A stretch of DNA of 64,000 nucleotides from Streptomyces katrae (GTDB lineage Bacteria > Actinomycetota > Actinomycetes > Streptomycetales > Streptomycetaceae): positions 6,609,560 through 6,673,559 of the forward strand of contig NZ_CP020042.1 in assembly GCF_002028425.1 (NCBI RefSeq). The letters are read 5' to 3'. Position numbers and translations under genes: made by a program. A model generated the notes under the pieces. That model saw nothing but the letters and a program-made list of their open reading frames with translations. It searched no databases and had not been told where the DNA came from. Positions 57,201 through 63,982 of the stretch are shown here, piece after piece; position 1 is the stretch's first letter; every line of letters starts with the position of its first letter.

Positions 57201-57633
57201 GGACACCCTGGTCCAACACCGGCTCCCCGCCTGCCGGCTCGCGGTGGCCAGCGCCTGCCAGTCCGGCCACTACGAGGTCGTCCGGGCTCCGGACGAGTTC
57301 CGCGGGCTCGCGGCGGGATTCCTCCAGGCCGGGGCGGCGTGCGCGGTGGCCGGGCTGTGGCTGGTGGACGACATGGCGACCGCGGTGCTGATGGCGCGGT
57401 TCTACGAGCTGCTCGCTCCCGCTCACGGGTCCGGCGGGCTGCCCCCGGTGGCCGCCCTGCGCCGGGCCCGCATCTGGTTGCGCCGGCTCACCTGGGAGGA
57501 GCTCGCCCGGTATACCGCCTCCAGGCCCCACGTGGCGGCCCTGACCGAGCGATACACCTCCCGGGCGATGACCGGCGAGCGTCCCTTCGCCTCGCCGGTC
57601 CACTGGGCCGCGTTCACCGCATGGGGAGTGTGA
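54283..57633 (+). CDS. CHAT (caspase-like) protease with zinc-ribbon N-terminus and TPR repeats
   Basis: 1116 residues. The N-terminus is a CpXC-like zinc ribbon (C13, C16, C52, C55). A helical region is followed by TPR-type repeats (~residues 280-620; for example VEVANNLASAHHLRDDGDRL, WAYSVVNLGLLLYRRAGVED). The C-terminal ~350 residues are a CHAT domain. Its catalytic dyad is visible as His952 in LHIICHG and Cys992 in VASACQSG, followed by FRGLAAGFLQAGA and a Trp-rich VAGLWLVDD strand. CHAT proteases are executed in bacterial immune and death systems after activation by partner proteins. The small gene upstream is the likely regulator or adaptor. Confidence 0.87.
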   Translation: MTVSVRAPYAWHCEQCVQERGAPVWRVIDARERADVLAAPVPGVPGVSWVDCPVCGTRTHIEAPLLVLRPGAAAPLLLAVSVAELGGGPPPSGEPLLAEAALAGAFLGGVFPGEAIPLPRRLLPHVLARDLERDLADPESACRELEPEGAPTVANYRIFLEYLGEARADSLVGELLTAVLLGLPDALAELVRTHPELTDGTRVRDAGREELRRAAETPLKEVLRIRQRLLDELCDGRTTPDTAMRRYFESLGRFDAGLRTRLHAMYLEARDTDGPEGIPLAREALELAAGLGEEGMETELAARLGERLVLAVHAGLDADPSEAVRVLERALSRLREGTLQWVEVANNLASAHHLRDDGDRLEIWEAARDLLARATALDRGEYPEYWARVQTNYGLLLSERPGGGPEDLTLGIEHIRAGLEERAPERDRVAWAYSVVNLGLLLYRRAGVEDLREAEQCYRDALSHLGAGDDPALWSRIQCNLGDLLLSRDPVDARGAREAATAALALSTARPGLLDTGRIAWLLARAMDHIDGPGSADGLRLRHAALGATPATVSPSLHLTIGRELLSAHASAERWSEAADVASGMLTAVTALYDAQVTGTGRQSVLAQVNRIARWAAFLLARAGRPERAVEAIEGGVACELSVVAGRGAADLEALGRIDPAAAHRYRLAQARYRSSVGEAFAAASGGPTVAGSTASREAAAERGVRAAIAEIRAIPGFERFLRTDGLADIVRAAGGRPLVYLVNAPWGSYALVLPRSSGESPVVRAVPVPGVSSETVTGLLVLDPADGALGLLLAQEAGALRRRRLLPQALDRLAALGPLLHPVARVLAEDPEQEAVVVPTGLLGLVPLHAVPLGPGAGEVLDDIGTVIVSPSAAVYAASRVAAARPPEPVPRLVGVTDPDGSLPGGRGELAHIRELFEPHGEARCAVGPEATVDWLLGQLADTSYLHIICHGSGEFDGRGGSLALADGRLDMDTLVQHRLPACRLAVASACQSGHYEVVRAPDEFRGLAAGFLQAGAACAVAGLWLVDDMATAVLMARFYELLAPAHGSGGLPPVAALRRARIWLRRLTWEELARYTASRPHVAALTERYTSRAMTGERPFASPVHWAAFTAWGV

Positions 57634-57657
57634 GCGCCCGCCCGGCTCCGGGCCCCG

Positions 57658-59274
57658 TCAGTCCGTCTGCGTCGGCCCGTTCGAGTCGAGCCTGTAGCGG
57701 GAGACGGGGCCGTAGGGCGATTGCGGGGTTCTGATCTGCATCGTCGTGTAACGCCCGCCGACCAGACCCGTGAGGGTCACGGTGGCCGGGTAGTGGACCT
57801 CGCTGCCATTCGCGCAGTTGGGGCGGCAGATCACCATCCACTCCTGCCCGCTGGCGTGGGCGGTGGACAGACCCCAGTCCGACCAGGTCAGGCCCCTGAG
57901 CATGCCGTTCCCGTCTCCGCAGTGGAGCAGGACCGATTCGGGTTCCTCCAGGTAGTCCCCGAAGCAGCTCACGATCGAGGCGGGCCGCGTGCTCGACCGT
58001 GTGGTGACCGTCGTCGGAGCCTGCTCCGAGGGTTCCGGTGCCGCTGAGGGCTCGGGCGCGGGCGGGGTCGGCTCCACGGTCGGCGTGCGGGGTGCCTCGG
58101 TGCCGGGGTCGCGGGTCGGCTGCGCGGACCCCAGAGCGGTCGGGTCTCCGGCCGGCTGTCCGGACGCCGTCACGGTCGCCTCGGGGACGGCGACGGTGCC
58201 GGTGCCTCCGTCGCGGCCGGGCATCAGGGCGAGCACGGTCGCGGCGATCGCGAGGCCGGCGGCGATGCCCGCGCCGACGGCGAAGCCGCGCCGGGCCGAA
58301 GCGGGCGGGGGCGCTGGGTACGGCGGTGCGGGCTTGTCGAGGACCGGCGCCACGGACTCCGGGACGGCAGGCCGCTTCCCCAGCTCGACCCGGAGCCGCT
58401 CGATCTCGGCCTGCTGCTCCGCGATCAACTCGTGAATCTCCTGCGGCCAGGGACGCGGCGAGGGCGCCAGGCTCCCGAGGGACTCTCGCAGTTGGGCCGC
58501 GCTGGGCCGGGCGGCGGGGTCCTTGGCGAGGCAGCGGGCCACGATCGGGCGGATCCTCGCCGGCAGCCCGCTGAGGTCGGGTTCGGTGTGCACGACGTTG
58601 TACAGGGTCTGCGGCAGGGAGGGCCCGGTGAACGGGCACGCGCCGGTGCACGCCATGACCAGCACCGTCCCGAGGGAGAAGATGTCACTGGCCGAGTCGA
58701 GCGGCGCGCCCTGGGCCTGCTCCGGGGACATGAACCCGGGTGAGCCGACCAGCCAGCCCGTGGTCGTCAGCTCGCTGCCCTCCTCGCTGTCGGCGGCCCG
58801 GGCGATGCCGAAGTCGATCACGCGGGGCCCGTCGTCGGTGAGGAGCACGTTGGACGGTTTGAGGTCCCGGTGCACCAGGCCGACCCGGTGGATGTCGCTC
58901 AGGGCCGAGGCCAGGCCCGCGGTCATGCGCAGTACCGACTCCTCGGGCAGCGCCCCGACGGTCGCCACGGCGTGCTGGAGCGACGGTCCGGGGACGAACT
59001 CCGAAGTCAGCCATGGTTCGGGGGCATCGGCGTCCGCGTCGATGATCGCGGACGTATACGCTCCGGAGACCTTGCGGGAGGCTTCCACCTCCCGGCGGAA
59101 CCGGGCCCGGAACCCGTCGTCCTCGACGAACTGCGAGCGCACCTGCTTCAGTGCGACCAACCGGCCGTCCGGGGCGCTGCTCAGCAGGACTCGGCCCATC
59201 CCACCCCGGCCAAGTTCCGCGATGGTCCGGTACTTGCCGACCGCCACCGGGTCGGCGCCTTCTAACTGTTTCAT
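57658..59274 (-). CDS. Membrane serine/threonine protein kinase
   Basis: 538 residues. The kinase domain spans residues ~14-270: ELGRGGMGRVLL (Gly loop), ALKQVR (ATP Lys), HRDLKPSNVLL (catalytic loop), DFGIARA and SPGFMSPEQA. A Pro-rich linker, one transmembrane helix near residue 335 (GFAVGAGIAAGLAIAATVLA), a Pro/Thr/Glu-rich stretch and an external domain with cysteines (SIVSCFGDYL, LHCGDGNGML, VICRPNC) follow. There are no PASTA repeats. It is convergent with the CHAT gene, with 24 bp between stops, and may signal to or be regulated by that module. Confidence 0.87.
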   Translation of the reverse strand: MKQLEGADPVAVGKYRTIAELGRGGMGRVLLSSAPDGRLVALKQVRSQFVEDDGFRARFRREVEASRKVSGAYTSAIIDADADAPEPWLTSEFVPGPSLQHAVATVGALPEESVLRMTAGLASALSDIHRVGLVHRDLKPSNVLLTDDGPRVIDFGIARAADSEEGSELTTTGWLVGSPGFMSPEQAQGAPLDSASDIFSLGTVLVMACTGACPFTGPSLPQTLYNVVHTEPDLSGLPARIRPIVARCLAKDPAARPSAAQLRESLGSLAPSPRPWPQEIHELIAEQQAEIERLRVELGKRPAVPESVAPVLDKPAPPYPAPPPASARRGFAVGAGIAAGLAIAATVLALMPGRDGGTGTVAVPEATVTASGQPAGDPTALGSAQPTRDPGTEAPRTPTVEPTPPAPEPSAAPEPSEQAPTTVTTRSSTRPASIVSCFGDYLEEPESVLLHCGDGNGMLRGLTWSDWGLSTAHASGQEWMVICRPNCANGSEVHYPATVTLTGLVGGRYTTMQIRTPQSPYGPVSRYRLDSNGPTQTD

Positions 59275-59483
59275 CCTGTCCCCCTACAGCGGACGATCCG
59301 TCAGGGACCGAGTCTCCGCGCCCGACTGCCCCCGGACAAGACGATCGGGCCTCCTGCACGGATCGCCCGCCACGGAGTCCGGGGTTCGCCCAACGGGCCT
59401 GCCCGCATACCGGATACTCCCGCCGGGCGGAAAGTGGGCCACAAGCGTTTCCGCAGCGCTCGTGCGTCATACCGGTAGTGGCC

Positions 59484-59816
59484 ATGAACGGACTGCGCCG
59501 GCGTGCTTTCCTGACTGCGACGGGGGCCGTCGGCGTGCGCGCCGTCAACGGCACCGCGGCCATGCAGGCGGCGTGCAGGGCCGCCCGTACGACGGGGAGG
59601 GGCGCACCAACTCCTCCTCCGACCCGCGGGGACTGCGCTTCCGCGGTGCCGACTTCCGCTGCTACAGCGTCAGGGGCACGCCCAGATCAATGGCCAACCC
59701 AAAGAAGTCCATTGCTCCCCAGGCTGCTCCCATCCTGCAGCCGACGCCCGGGCCGGCCGGCATCGCGCCAGTTTGCATTGGTGGAGCCTCCTGCTGTCCC
59801 GTGCCTCCGGATATGA
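59484..59816 (+). pseudogene. Possible remnant of a Tat-exported protein
   Basis: An ATG at 59484 starts MNGLRRRAFLTATGAVG, a convincing twin-arginine signal start (RRAFL). The frame then becomes low-complexity and ends without a domain. Another frame in 59590-59700 reads more like protein, so a frameshift or deletion is likely. Nothing else was identified in 59275-59900. Confidence 0.35.
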
Positions 59817-59904
59817 CCAGGCCCTTTCTTCACCTTGGAGGGGAACCATGAGTCCGGCAGGGAGTCAGAGGACGCGAAATAGCCGGCGCAGCGGCCTGGC
59901 GGTG

Positions 59905-60047
59905 CGTCGGAAAAGTCAGCAGTCGGTCAGCATGAGTCCTGGAAAATCCTGGGGAAGCTGACCGAACACGCGAATCGTTGTAGGGTGCCGAGACCGCCCT
60001 TGACCTGCGCGAAGCAGGCAGGGAGCAGACACACCGGGAGTATTCGC
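59905..60047 (+). promoter_or_regulatory. Island B right end: arm repeats, active panD promoter and hairpin leader
   Basis: GTCAGC (59915) and GGTCAGC (59925-59931) have an 11-bp pitch. CTGACC at 59958-59963, a 17-bp spacer and TAGGGT at 59981-59986 form the promoter. The leader has the hairpin CCTGC-GCGAA-GCAGG at 60004-60018 and the Shine-Dalgarno GGGAG 7 bases before ATG 60048. Compared with the original leader at 35140-35176 it contains about 24 extra bases around the hairpin. Confidence 0.7.
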
Positions 60048-60071
60048 ATGCTTCGCACCATGTTCAAGTCC
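60048..60071 (+). other. att-like core copy 3 (right chromosomal junction, inside panD)
   Basis: The core 60048-60067 is followed by GTCC and then by panD-specific sequence (AAGATCCACCGGGCC). The left flank is island right-end DNA. Confidence 0.8.
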
Positions 60072-60467
60072 AAGATCCACCGGGCCACCGTCACCCAGGC
60101 CGACCTGCACTACGTCGGGTCCGTGACCGTCGACGCCGACCTGCTCGACGCCGCCGATCTGCTGCCGGGGGAGCTCGTCCACATCGTGGACATCACCAAC
60201 GGCGCGCGGCTGGAGACGTACGTCATCGAGGGGGAGCGGGGGTCCGGGGTCATCGGGATCAACGGGGCCGCGGCGCACCTCGTGCACCCGGGGGACCTGG
60301 TCATCCTGATCAGCTACGCGCAGGTCGAGGACGCCGAGGCGCGGGCGCTCAAGCCGCGCGTCGTGCACGTGGACGGGGACAACAGGATCATCGAGCTGGG
60401 GGCGGACCCGTCCGCCCCCGTGCCGGGAACGGACCAGGAGCGCAGCCCCCACGCGGTGGCTGGCTGA
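60048..60467 (+). CDS. panD: Aspartate 1-decarboxylase
   Basis: 139 residues. The proenzyme self-cleavage site Gly24-Ser25 is in HYVGSVTVD. Other landmarks are [28 protein letters not shown] and [24 protein letters not shown]. Cleavage creates the pyruvoyl cofactor, and the enzyme makes beta-alanine for pantothenate and coenzyme A. The start at 60048 is fixed by GGGAG in front and by the family N-terminus. The first 20 bases are the island attachment core, so the promoter and leader now come from island B. Expression strength may differ from the uninterrupted locus. Confidence 0.93.
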   Translation: MLRTMFKSKIHRATVTQADLHYVGSVTVDADLLDAADLLPGELVHIVDITNGARLETYVIEGERGSGVIGINGAAAHLVHPGDLVILISYAQVEDAEARALKPRVVHVDGDNRIIELGADPSAPVPGTDQERSPHAVAG

Positions 60468-60482
60468 GGGGAGTCGGGGACC

Positions 60483-60824
60483 ATGGCGATCGAGTTGCTG
60501 GACGAGCGCAAGGCGGGGCGGCTGCTGGCCGTCGAGGACGACGCGGTGGTGGGCTTCATCGCCTACTTCGTGCTGGAGGCGCAGCCGCACGCGCTGGTGG
60601 CCGTGCACACGGTCGTCGAGCCGGGGCACGAGGGGCGGGGGATCGCCGGGGACCTGGTGAGCCGGTTCTACGAGATCGCCGCGGAGGAGGGGGTGGCTGT
60701 CGTGCCGCTCTGCCCCTACGCCGCCCGGTGGGCCGCCAAGCACCCCGAGCGGGCGCCCGTGGCGCCGGGCGAGGTCGTCGACGCCGCCATCGCGCAGCTG
60801 GACCGGGACTCGGCCCTCTGGTGA
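60483..60824 (+). CDS. GNAT-like N-acetyltransferase (YjdJ/NATD1 type)
   Basis: 113 residues, short for GNAT and typical of the NATD1 group. The acyl-CoA site is visible in AVHTVVEPGHEGRGIAGDLV (GxGxAG-like loop), followed by a helix and LCPYAARWAAKHPE near the end. It lies 15 bp after panD and is coupled by GTGA to the next gene, so panD, this gene and the racemase-like gene probably form one transcript. The substrate is unknown. Confidence 0.87.
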   Translation: MAIELLDERKAGRLLAVEDDAVVGFIAYFVLEAQPHALVAVHTVVEPGHEGRGIAGDLVSRFYEIAAEEGVAVVPLCPYAARWAAKHPERAPVAPGEVVDAAIAQLDRDSALW

Positions 60825-61447
60825 CCGGGCTGACCCTCCTGCACACCTCGCCGGTGCACGTCCCCGTCTTCGACGCGTTGCGGGACCAGACGCATCCGGG
60901 GGCCGTGCTGCGGCACCTGGTGGTTCCCGAGCTGCTCGACCGCGCCCGGGAGCTCGGGTCGGAGGCGGTGGCGGGGCAGGTGCGCGAGGTGCTGGAGGGG
61001 GTCCGCGGGCCCGTGCTCGTCACCTGTTCGACGGTGGGGGCGGTCGCGGAGTCGCTGGGGCCCCTGCTCGGCGTGCCCGTGTCGCGCGTGGACCGGCCCA
61101 TGGCGGCCGAGGCCGTACGGCTCGGCCCGCGGATCGTCGTGCTGGCCGCGGTGGAGTCGACGCTCGGACCGACCGGGGAGCTGATCGCGCAGGAGGCCGC
61201 CGGGCGGCCGGTGAGGGTGCGCGGCCGGCTGGTGGACGGGGCCTGGGAGCGGTTCGAGGCCGGAGACGGCGACGGCTACCTGGAGGTGGTGGCGCGGGCG
61301 GCGGAGGCGGTCGAGGACGCCGACGTCATCGTGCTGGCGCAGGCCTCCATGGCCGGGGCCGCCCGCCTCGCGCGGACGCGGGTACCCGTGCTGTCCAGCC
61401 CGGCCGCCGGGCTGGCGGCCGCGCTGCTCGGCGGGCATACGGGCTGA
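60821..61447 (+). CDS. Asp/Glu racemase-superfamily protein
   Basis: 208 residues from GTG 60821, overlapping the previous stop. The first catalytic cysteine region is VLVTCSTVGAVAESLG, and the LLHTSPVHVPVFDAL opening fits this superfamily. The second Cys expected for two-base racemases is not seen; VLAQASMAGA stands in its place. That could mean a single-cysteine lyase-type activity or none (inference). It is probably co-transcribed with panD. Confidence 0.78.
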   Translation: MTGLTLLHTSPVHVPVFDALRDQTHPGAVLRHLVVPELLDRARELGSEAVAGQVREVLEGVRGPVLVTCSTVGAVAESLGPLLGVPVSRVDRPMAAEAVRLGPRIVVLAAVESTLGPTGELIAQEAAGRPVRVRGRLVDGAWERFEAGDGDGYLEVVARAAEAVEDADVIVLAQASMAGAARLARTRVPVLSSPAAGLAAALLGGHTG

Positions 61448-61468
61448 GATCGGGGGAAGGTGGGGGCT

Positions 61469-61663
61469 ATGGTGCGAAACGCAGAGCAGACACAGCCCCC
61501 GGTCCCCGAACCGGAGCCCGTCCCCTCGCCGGACCCGCCGCTTCCGGGACCCGGGCCGGTGCCGCGGCCGGTGCCGCCCGTACCGCCGCCGTTCCCCGAG
61601 CCCGACCCCGTACCCCCGCCGCCGGGACCCGCTCCGATCCCGCAGCCGGGTCCGTTGAGCTGA
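61469..61663 (+). CDS. Small proline-rich protein
   Basis: 64 residues from ATG 61469, with GGAAGG 9 bases before. After VRNAEQTQPP the chain is almost entirely Pro, Glu/Asp, Gly and Val (PEPEPVPSPDPP, PGPGPVPRPVPP). It is disordered and possibly wall- or cytoplasm-located; there is no signal peptide. Similar short PxPxP peptides are annotated in other streptomycetes, but the function is unknown. Coding status is uncertain because composition alone can keep such a frame open. Confidence 0.5.
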   Translation: MVRNAEQTQPPVPEPEPVPSPDPPLPGPGPVPRPVPPVPPPFPEPDPVPPPPGPAPIPQPGPLS

Positions 61664-61710
61664 GCCCGGCGCGCGGTCAACTGCGGTGGCACAACGGCTG
61701 GTTGTGGCCC

Positions 61711-61739
61711 TTGTCAGGACATCGGGGCGCCGTTAGGTT
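61711..61739 (+). promoter_or_regulatory. Promoter of the Rpf-LysM-M23 gene
   Basis: TTGTCA (61711-61716) and TAGGTT (61734-61739) have a 17-bp spacer. The ATG follows 35 bp later, leaving too little leader for a c-di-AMP (ydaO) riboswitch such as often precedes rpf genes. Confidence 0.55.
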
Positions 61740-61774
61740 GTGCGGTTCCTGATGTCTTCCAGGGGGGCTCTCCC

Positions 61775-63124
61775 ATGGGTGTACGGGGCCGGCACCGCCG
61801 GTATCAGCCGAGCAGCATCAACCGGGCCTCGCTCGTCGTCACCGCAGGTGGCGCCGGTATCGCCCTCCCCCTCATCGGCGCCGGGGACGCCCAGGCGGCC
61901 GCCGTCGACACCTGGAACAAGGTCGCCGCCTGCGAGTCGACCAACAACTGGCAGACCAACACCGGCAACGGCTACTACGGCGGGCTCCAGTTCAGTCAGA
62001 GCACCTGGCGCGAGTTCGGCGGCACCGCCTACGCCCCGCGTGCCGACCTGGCCACCAAGGACCAGCAGATCGCCGTCGCGGAGAAGGTGCTCAAGGGGCA
62101 GGGGCCCAGGGCCTGGCCCGCCTGCGGGCCCCAGGCCGGGCTCAGCCGCAGCGCGGCCGCCCCGGGCGGGCAGACCGGGCCCGCCGCCAAGCCGGCCGCC
62201 AAACCCGCCGCGCAGCCGCAGCAGCAGGCGCCCAAGGACCGGATCCAGCCGACGAAGGCCACCACCGGCACCCCCGTCAGCATGCCCCGCCCGACCGGCA
62301 CCACCGTGCTGCCGAACCCGTACGTGGTCGCCCCCGGGGACTCGCTGTCGAGCATCGCCTCCCAGCAGCACGTCGAGGGCGGCTGGCAGGCCCTGTACGA
62401 GACCAACCGGCAGACCGTCGGCGGCAACCCGGACATGATCTTCCCGGGCCAGCGGCTCACCCTCCGGATCACCGCCGCGCCCCCCGCGCAGAACCCCGAG
62501 AAGCCGCCGCGCACCGCCGAGCCGGTCAAGCCCGTGGAGCCGGCCGGGCAGCAGGACAAGCCCGAGACCAAGCCCGAGACCAAGCCCGGGAACAAGCCCG
62601 ACGGCAAGCCCCAGGCCAAGCCCGAGGCCAAACCCGGGCCCGAGCAGGCCGCCAAGCCCGCGCAGCCGCCCGCCAAGCCCGCCGAGAAGCCCGCCTCAAC
62701 GGAGCAGAAGCCGGCCTCGGGAGGGTTCACCGCCCCCGTCGACGCCGGCCTCGGCACCGCCTACCACGTCGCGGGCTCCTCCTGGTCGAGCGGCTACCAC
62801 ACGGGCGTCGACTTCCCCGTGCCGACCGGGACCGCCATCAAGGCCGTCGGCCCCGGCACCGTCGAGTCGGCCGGCTGGGCCGGTGCCTACGGCTACCAGG
62901 TCGTCATCAAGCACGCCGACGGCCGCTACTCCCAGTACGCCCACCTCTCCGCGCTCGGCGTCAAGGCCGGCCAGCAGGTCTCCGGAGGCCAGCGGATCGG
63001 CCGCTCCGGCTCGACGGGCAACACCACCGGACCCCACCTGCACTTCGAGATGCGCACCAGCCCCGCCTACGGCTCCGACATCGACCCGCTGAAGTACCTC
63101 CGCGGCAAGGGCGTCGGCATCTGA
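61775..63124 (+). CDS. Secreted cell-wall hydrolase: Rpf-like transglycosylase, LysM and M23 endopeptidase domains
   Basis: 449 residues. The signal peptide ends near residue 41 (GAGDAQAAA). An Rpf-like domain follows (WNKVAACESTNNWQTNTGNG with the catalytic Glu, YYGGLQFSQSTW). A LysM domain spans ~185-230 (YVVAPGDSLSSIASQQHV). A Lys/Pro repeat linker (KPETKPETKPGNKP) leads to an M23 peptidase with HTGVDFPV and the HLHFEM zinc motif. It cuts both glycan strands and peptide bridges and probably acts in growth or spore germination. The last ~430 bp are overlapped by an antisense reading frame. Confidence 0.92.
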   Translation: MGVRGRHRRYQPSSINRASLVVTAGGAGIALPLIGAGDAQAAAVDTWNKVAACESTNNWQTNTGNGYYGGLQFSQSTWREFGGTAYAPRADLATKDQQIAVAEKVLKGQGPRAWPACGPQAGLSRSAAAPGGQTGPAAKPAAKPAAQPQQQAPKDRIQPTKATTGTPVSMPRPTGTTVLPNPYVVAPGDSLSSIASQQHVEGGWQALYETNRQTVGGNPDMIFPGQRLTLRITAAPPAQNPEKPPRTAEPVKPVEPAGQQDKPETKPETKPGNKPDGKPQAKPEAKPGPEQAAKPAQPPAKPAEKPASTEQKPASGGFTAPVDAGLGTAYHVAGSSWSSGYHTGVDFPVPTGTAIKAVGPGTVESAGWAGAYGYQVVIKHADGRYSQYAHLSALGVKAGQQVSGGQRIGRSGSTGNTTGPHLHFEMRTSPAYGSDIDPLKYLRGKGVGI

Positions 63125-63982
63125 GGCGTACGCGGGATCTGACCCCCGCACGTGCGGCGGCACGGCCGTGAGCAGGATCAGGCCGGCCGCCGCCAGCACG
63201 CCGCTCGCCAGCGCCGCCACCGCCCCGGCGGTCCCGTACCGGAAGCCCTCCTCGAACAGGGTGACCCCCACGGCCGCCGCCACCACCGGGTTCACCACCG
63301 TCACCGTGGCCAGCGGCGCCGTCAGCCCCGCGCCCCGGTAGGCGGCCTGCGACAGCAGCAGCCCGAACGCCGCCAGCACGGCGATCGCCGCCAGGTCCGG
63401 CCACGTCCCCAGCAGCCCGCCGGGCGCGAGGCTCTCCGCCACCGACTTCGTGAACACCGAGGCCATCCCGAAGGCCGTCCCGGCCGCCGCCGCCAGCAGC
63501 ACGCTGCGCAGCACCGCCCGCCGCATCCGCCCCGAGGCGAGCACCAGCACGGACACCGCCACCGCCGTCACCGTCAGCAGCAGGCCCCGCTCCCCGCCGG
63601 CCAGGGCCTGACGCCCCCGGCCCTCCCCGCCCGTCAGGGCCAGCAGCCCGGCCAGCCCCACCGTCGCGAGCACCGCCCCGCGCCAGGCCGCCGCACCCGC
63701 CCGGCGCCCCACGAACGCGGCCGCCATCGGCAGCGCGAAGACGATGGTCAGCGCACCGAGCGGCTGGACCAGGCTCAGCGGCCCGTACGCCAGCGCCACC
63801 ACGTGCAGCAGGGCGCCCAGGCAGTTCAGCGTGACCGCCGCCCACCAGCCCGGGCGGCGCAGCGCGGCCACGGCGCGGCGCTGCGCGGAGCTCGCCGCGA
63901 CGTGTTCCTGGAGGATCGCGCCGCCCGCGTACGCGACGGCCGACACCAGGCAGAGCAGAACCGACAGGGCCAGGGCACTCAT
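62696..63982 (-). CDS. DMT-superfamily (EamA-like) permease with antisense-extended C-terminus
   Basis: 428 residues from ATG 63982, preceded by GGTGGA. The first ~285 residues are a normal ten-helix DMT permease (LSVLLCLVSAVAYAGGAIL, QPLGALTIVFALPMAAAFVG, VTVVNPVVAAAVGVTLFEEG). After LILLTAVPPHVRG the frame continues without a stop for ~140 more codons, antisense to the M23 peptidase region. That part is low-complexity Gly/Val/Asp (LDDDLVAVGTGPAGRLDGAG) and probably not functional. The usual stop has presumably been lost. The substrate is unknown. Confidence 0.75.
   Translation of the reverse strand: MSALALSVLLCLVSAVAYAGGAILQEHVAASSAQRRAVAALRRPGWWAAVTLNCLGALLHVVALAYGPLSLVQPLGALTIVFALPMAAAFVGRRAGAAAWRGAVLATVGLAGLLALTGGEGRGRQALAGGERGLLLTVTAVAVSVLVLASGRMRRAVLRSVLLAAAAGTAFGMASVFTKSVAESLAPGGLLGTWPDLAAIAVLAAFGLLLSQAAYRGAGLTAPLATVTVVNPVVAAAVGVTLFEEGFRYGTAGAVAALASGVLAAAGLILLTAVPPHVRGSDPAYASDADALAAEVLQRVDVGAVGGAGAHLEVQVGSGGVARRAGAADPLASGDLLAGLDAERGEVGVLGVAAVGVLDDDLVAVGTGPAGRLDGAGADGLDGGPGRHGEVDARVVAARPGGARDVVGGAEAGVDGGGEPSRGRLLLR

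Larger units (their letters stand above)
47335..60067. mobile_element. Island B: second tandem panD-inserted element (~12.7 kb)
   Basis: It lies between core copies 2 and 3. The left end matches island A. The middle holds a sigma factor and small orphans, then truncated copies of core genes 1 and 2. The cargo is a CHAT/TPR caspase-like module with a kinase. The right end holds the promoter and leader that now precede intact panD. No recombinase gene was found. Confidence 0.78.

Noticed and set aside
35197..60047. Actinomycete integrative conjugative element (pSAM2-type) with Rep, TraB/FtsK and integrase
   Set aside because: I looked for replication initiator, FtsK-like translocase, Spd and integrase/excisionase signatures and found none.
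61640..61775. c-di-AMP (ydaO) riboswitch before the Rpf-LysM-M23 gene
   Set aside because: The promoter at 61711-61739 leaves only about 30 bases of leader, and no riboswitch-like structure is visible.
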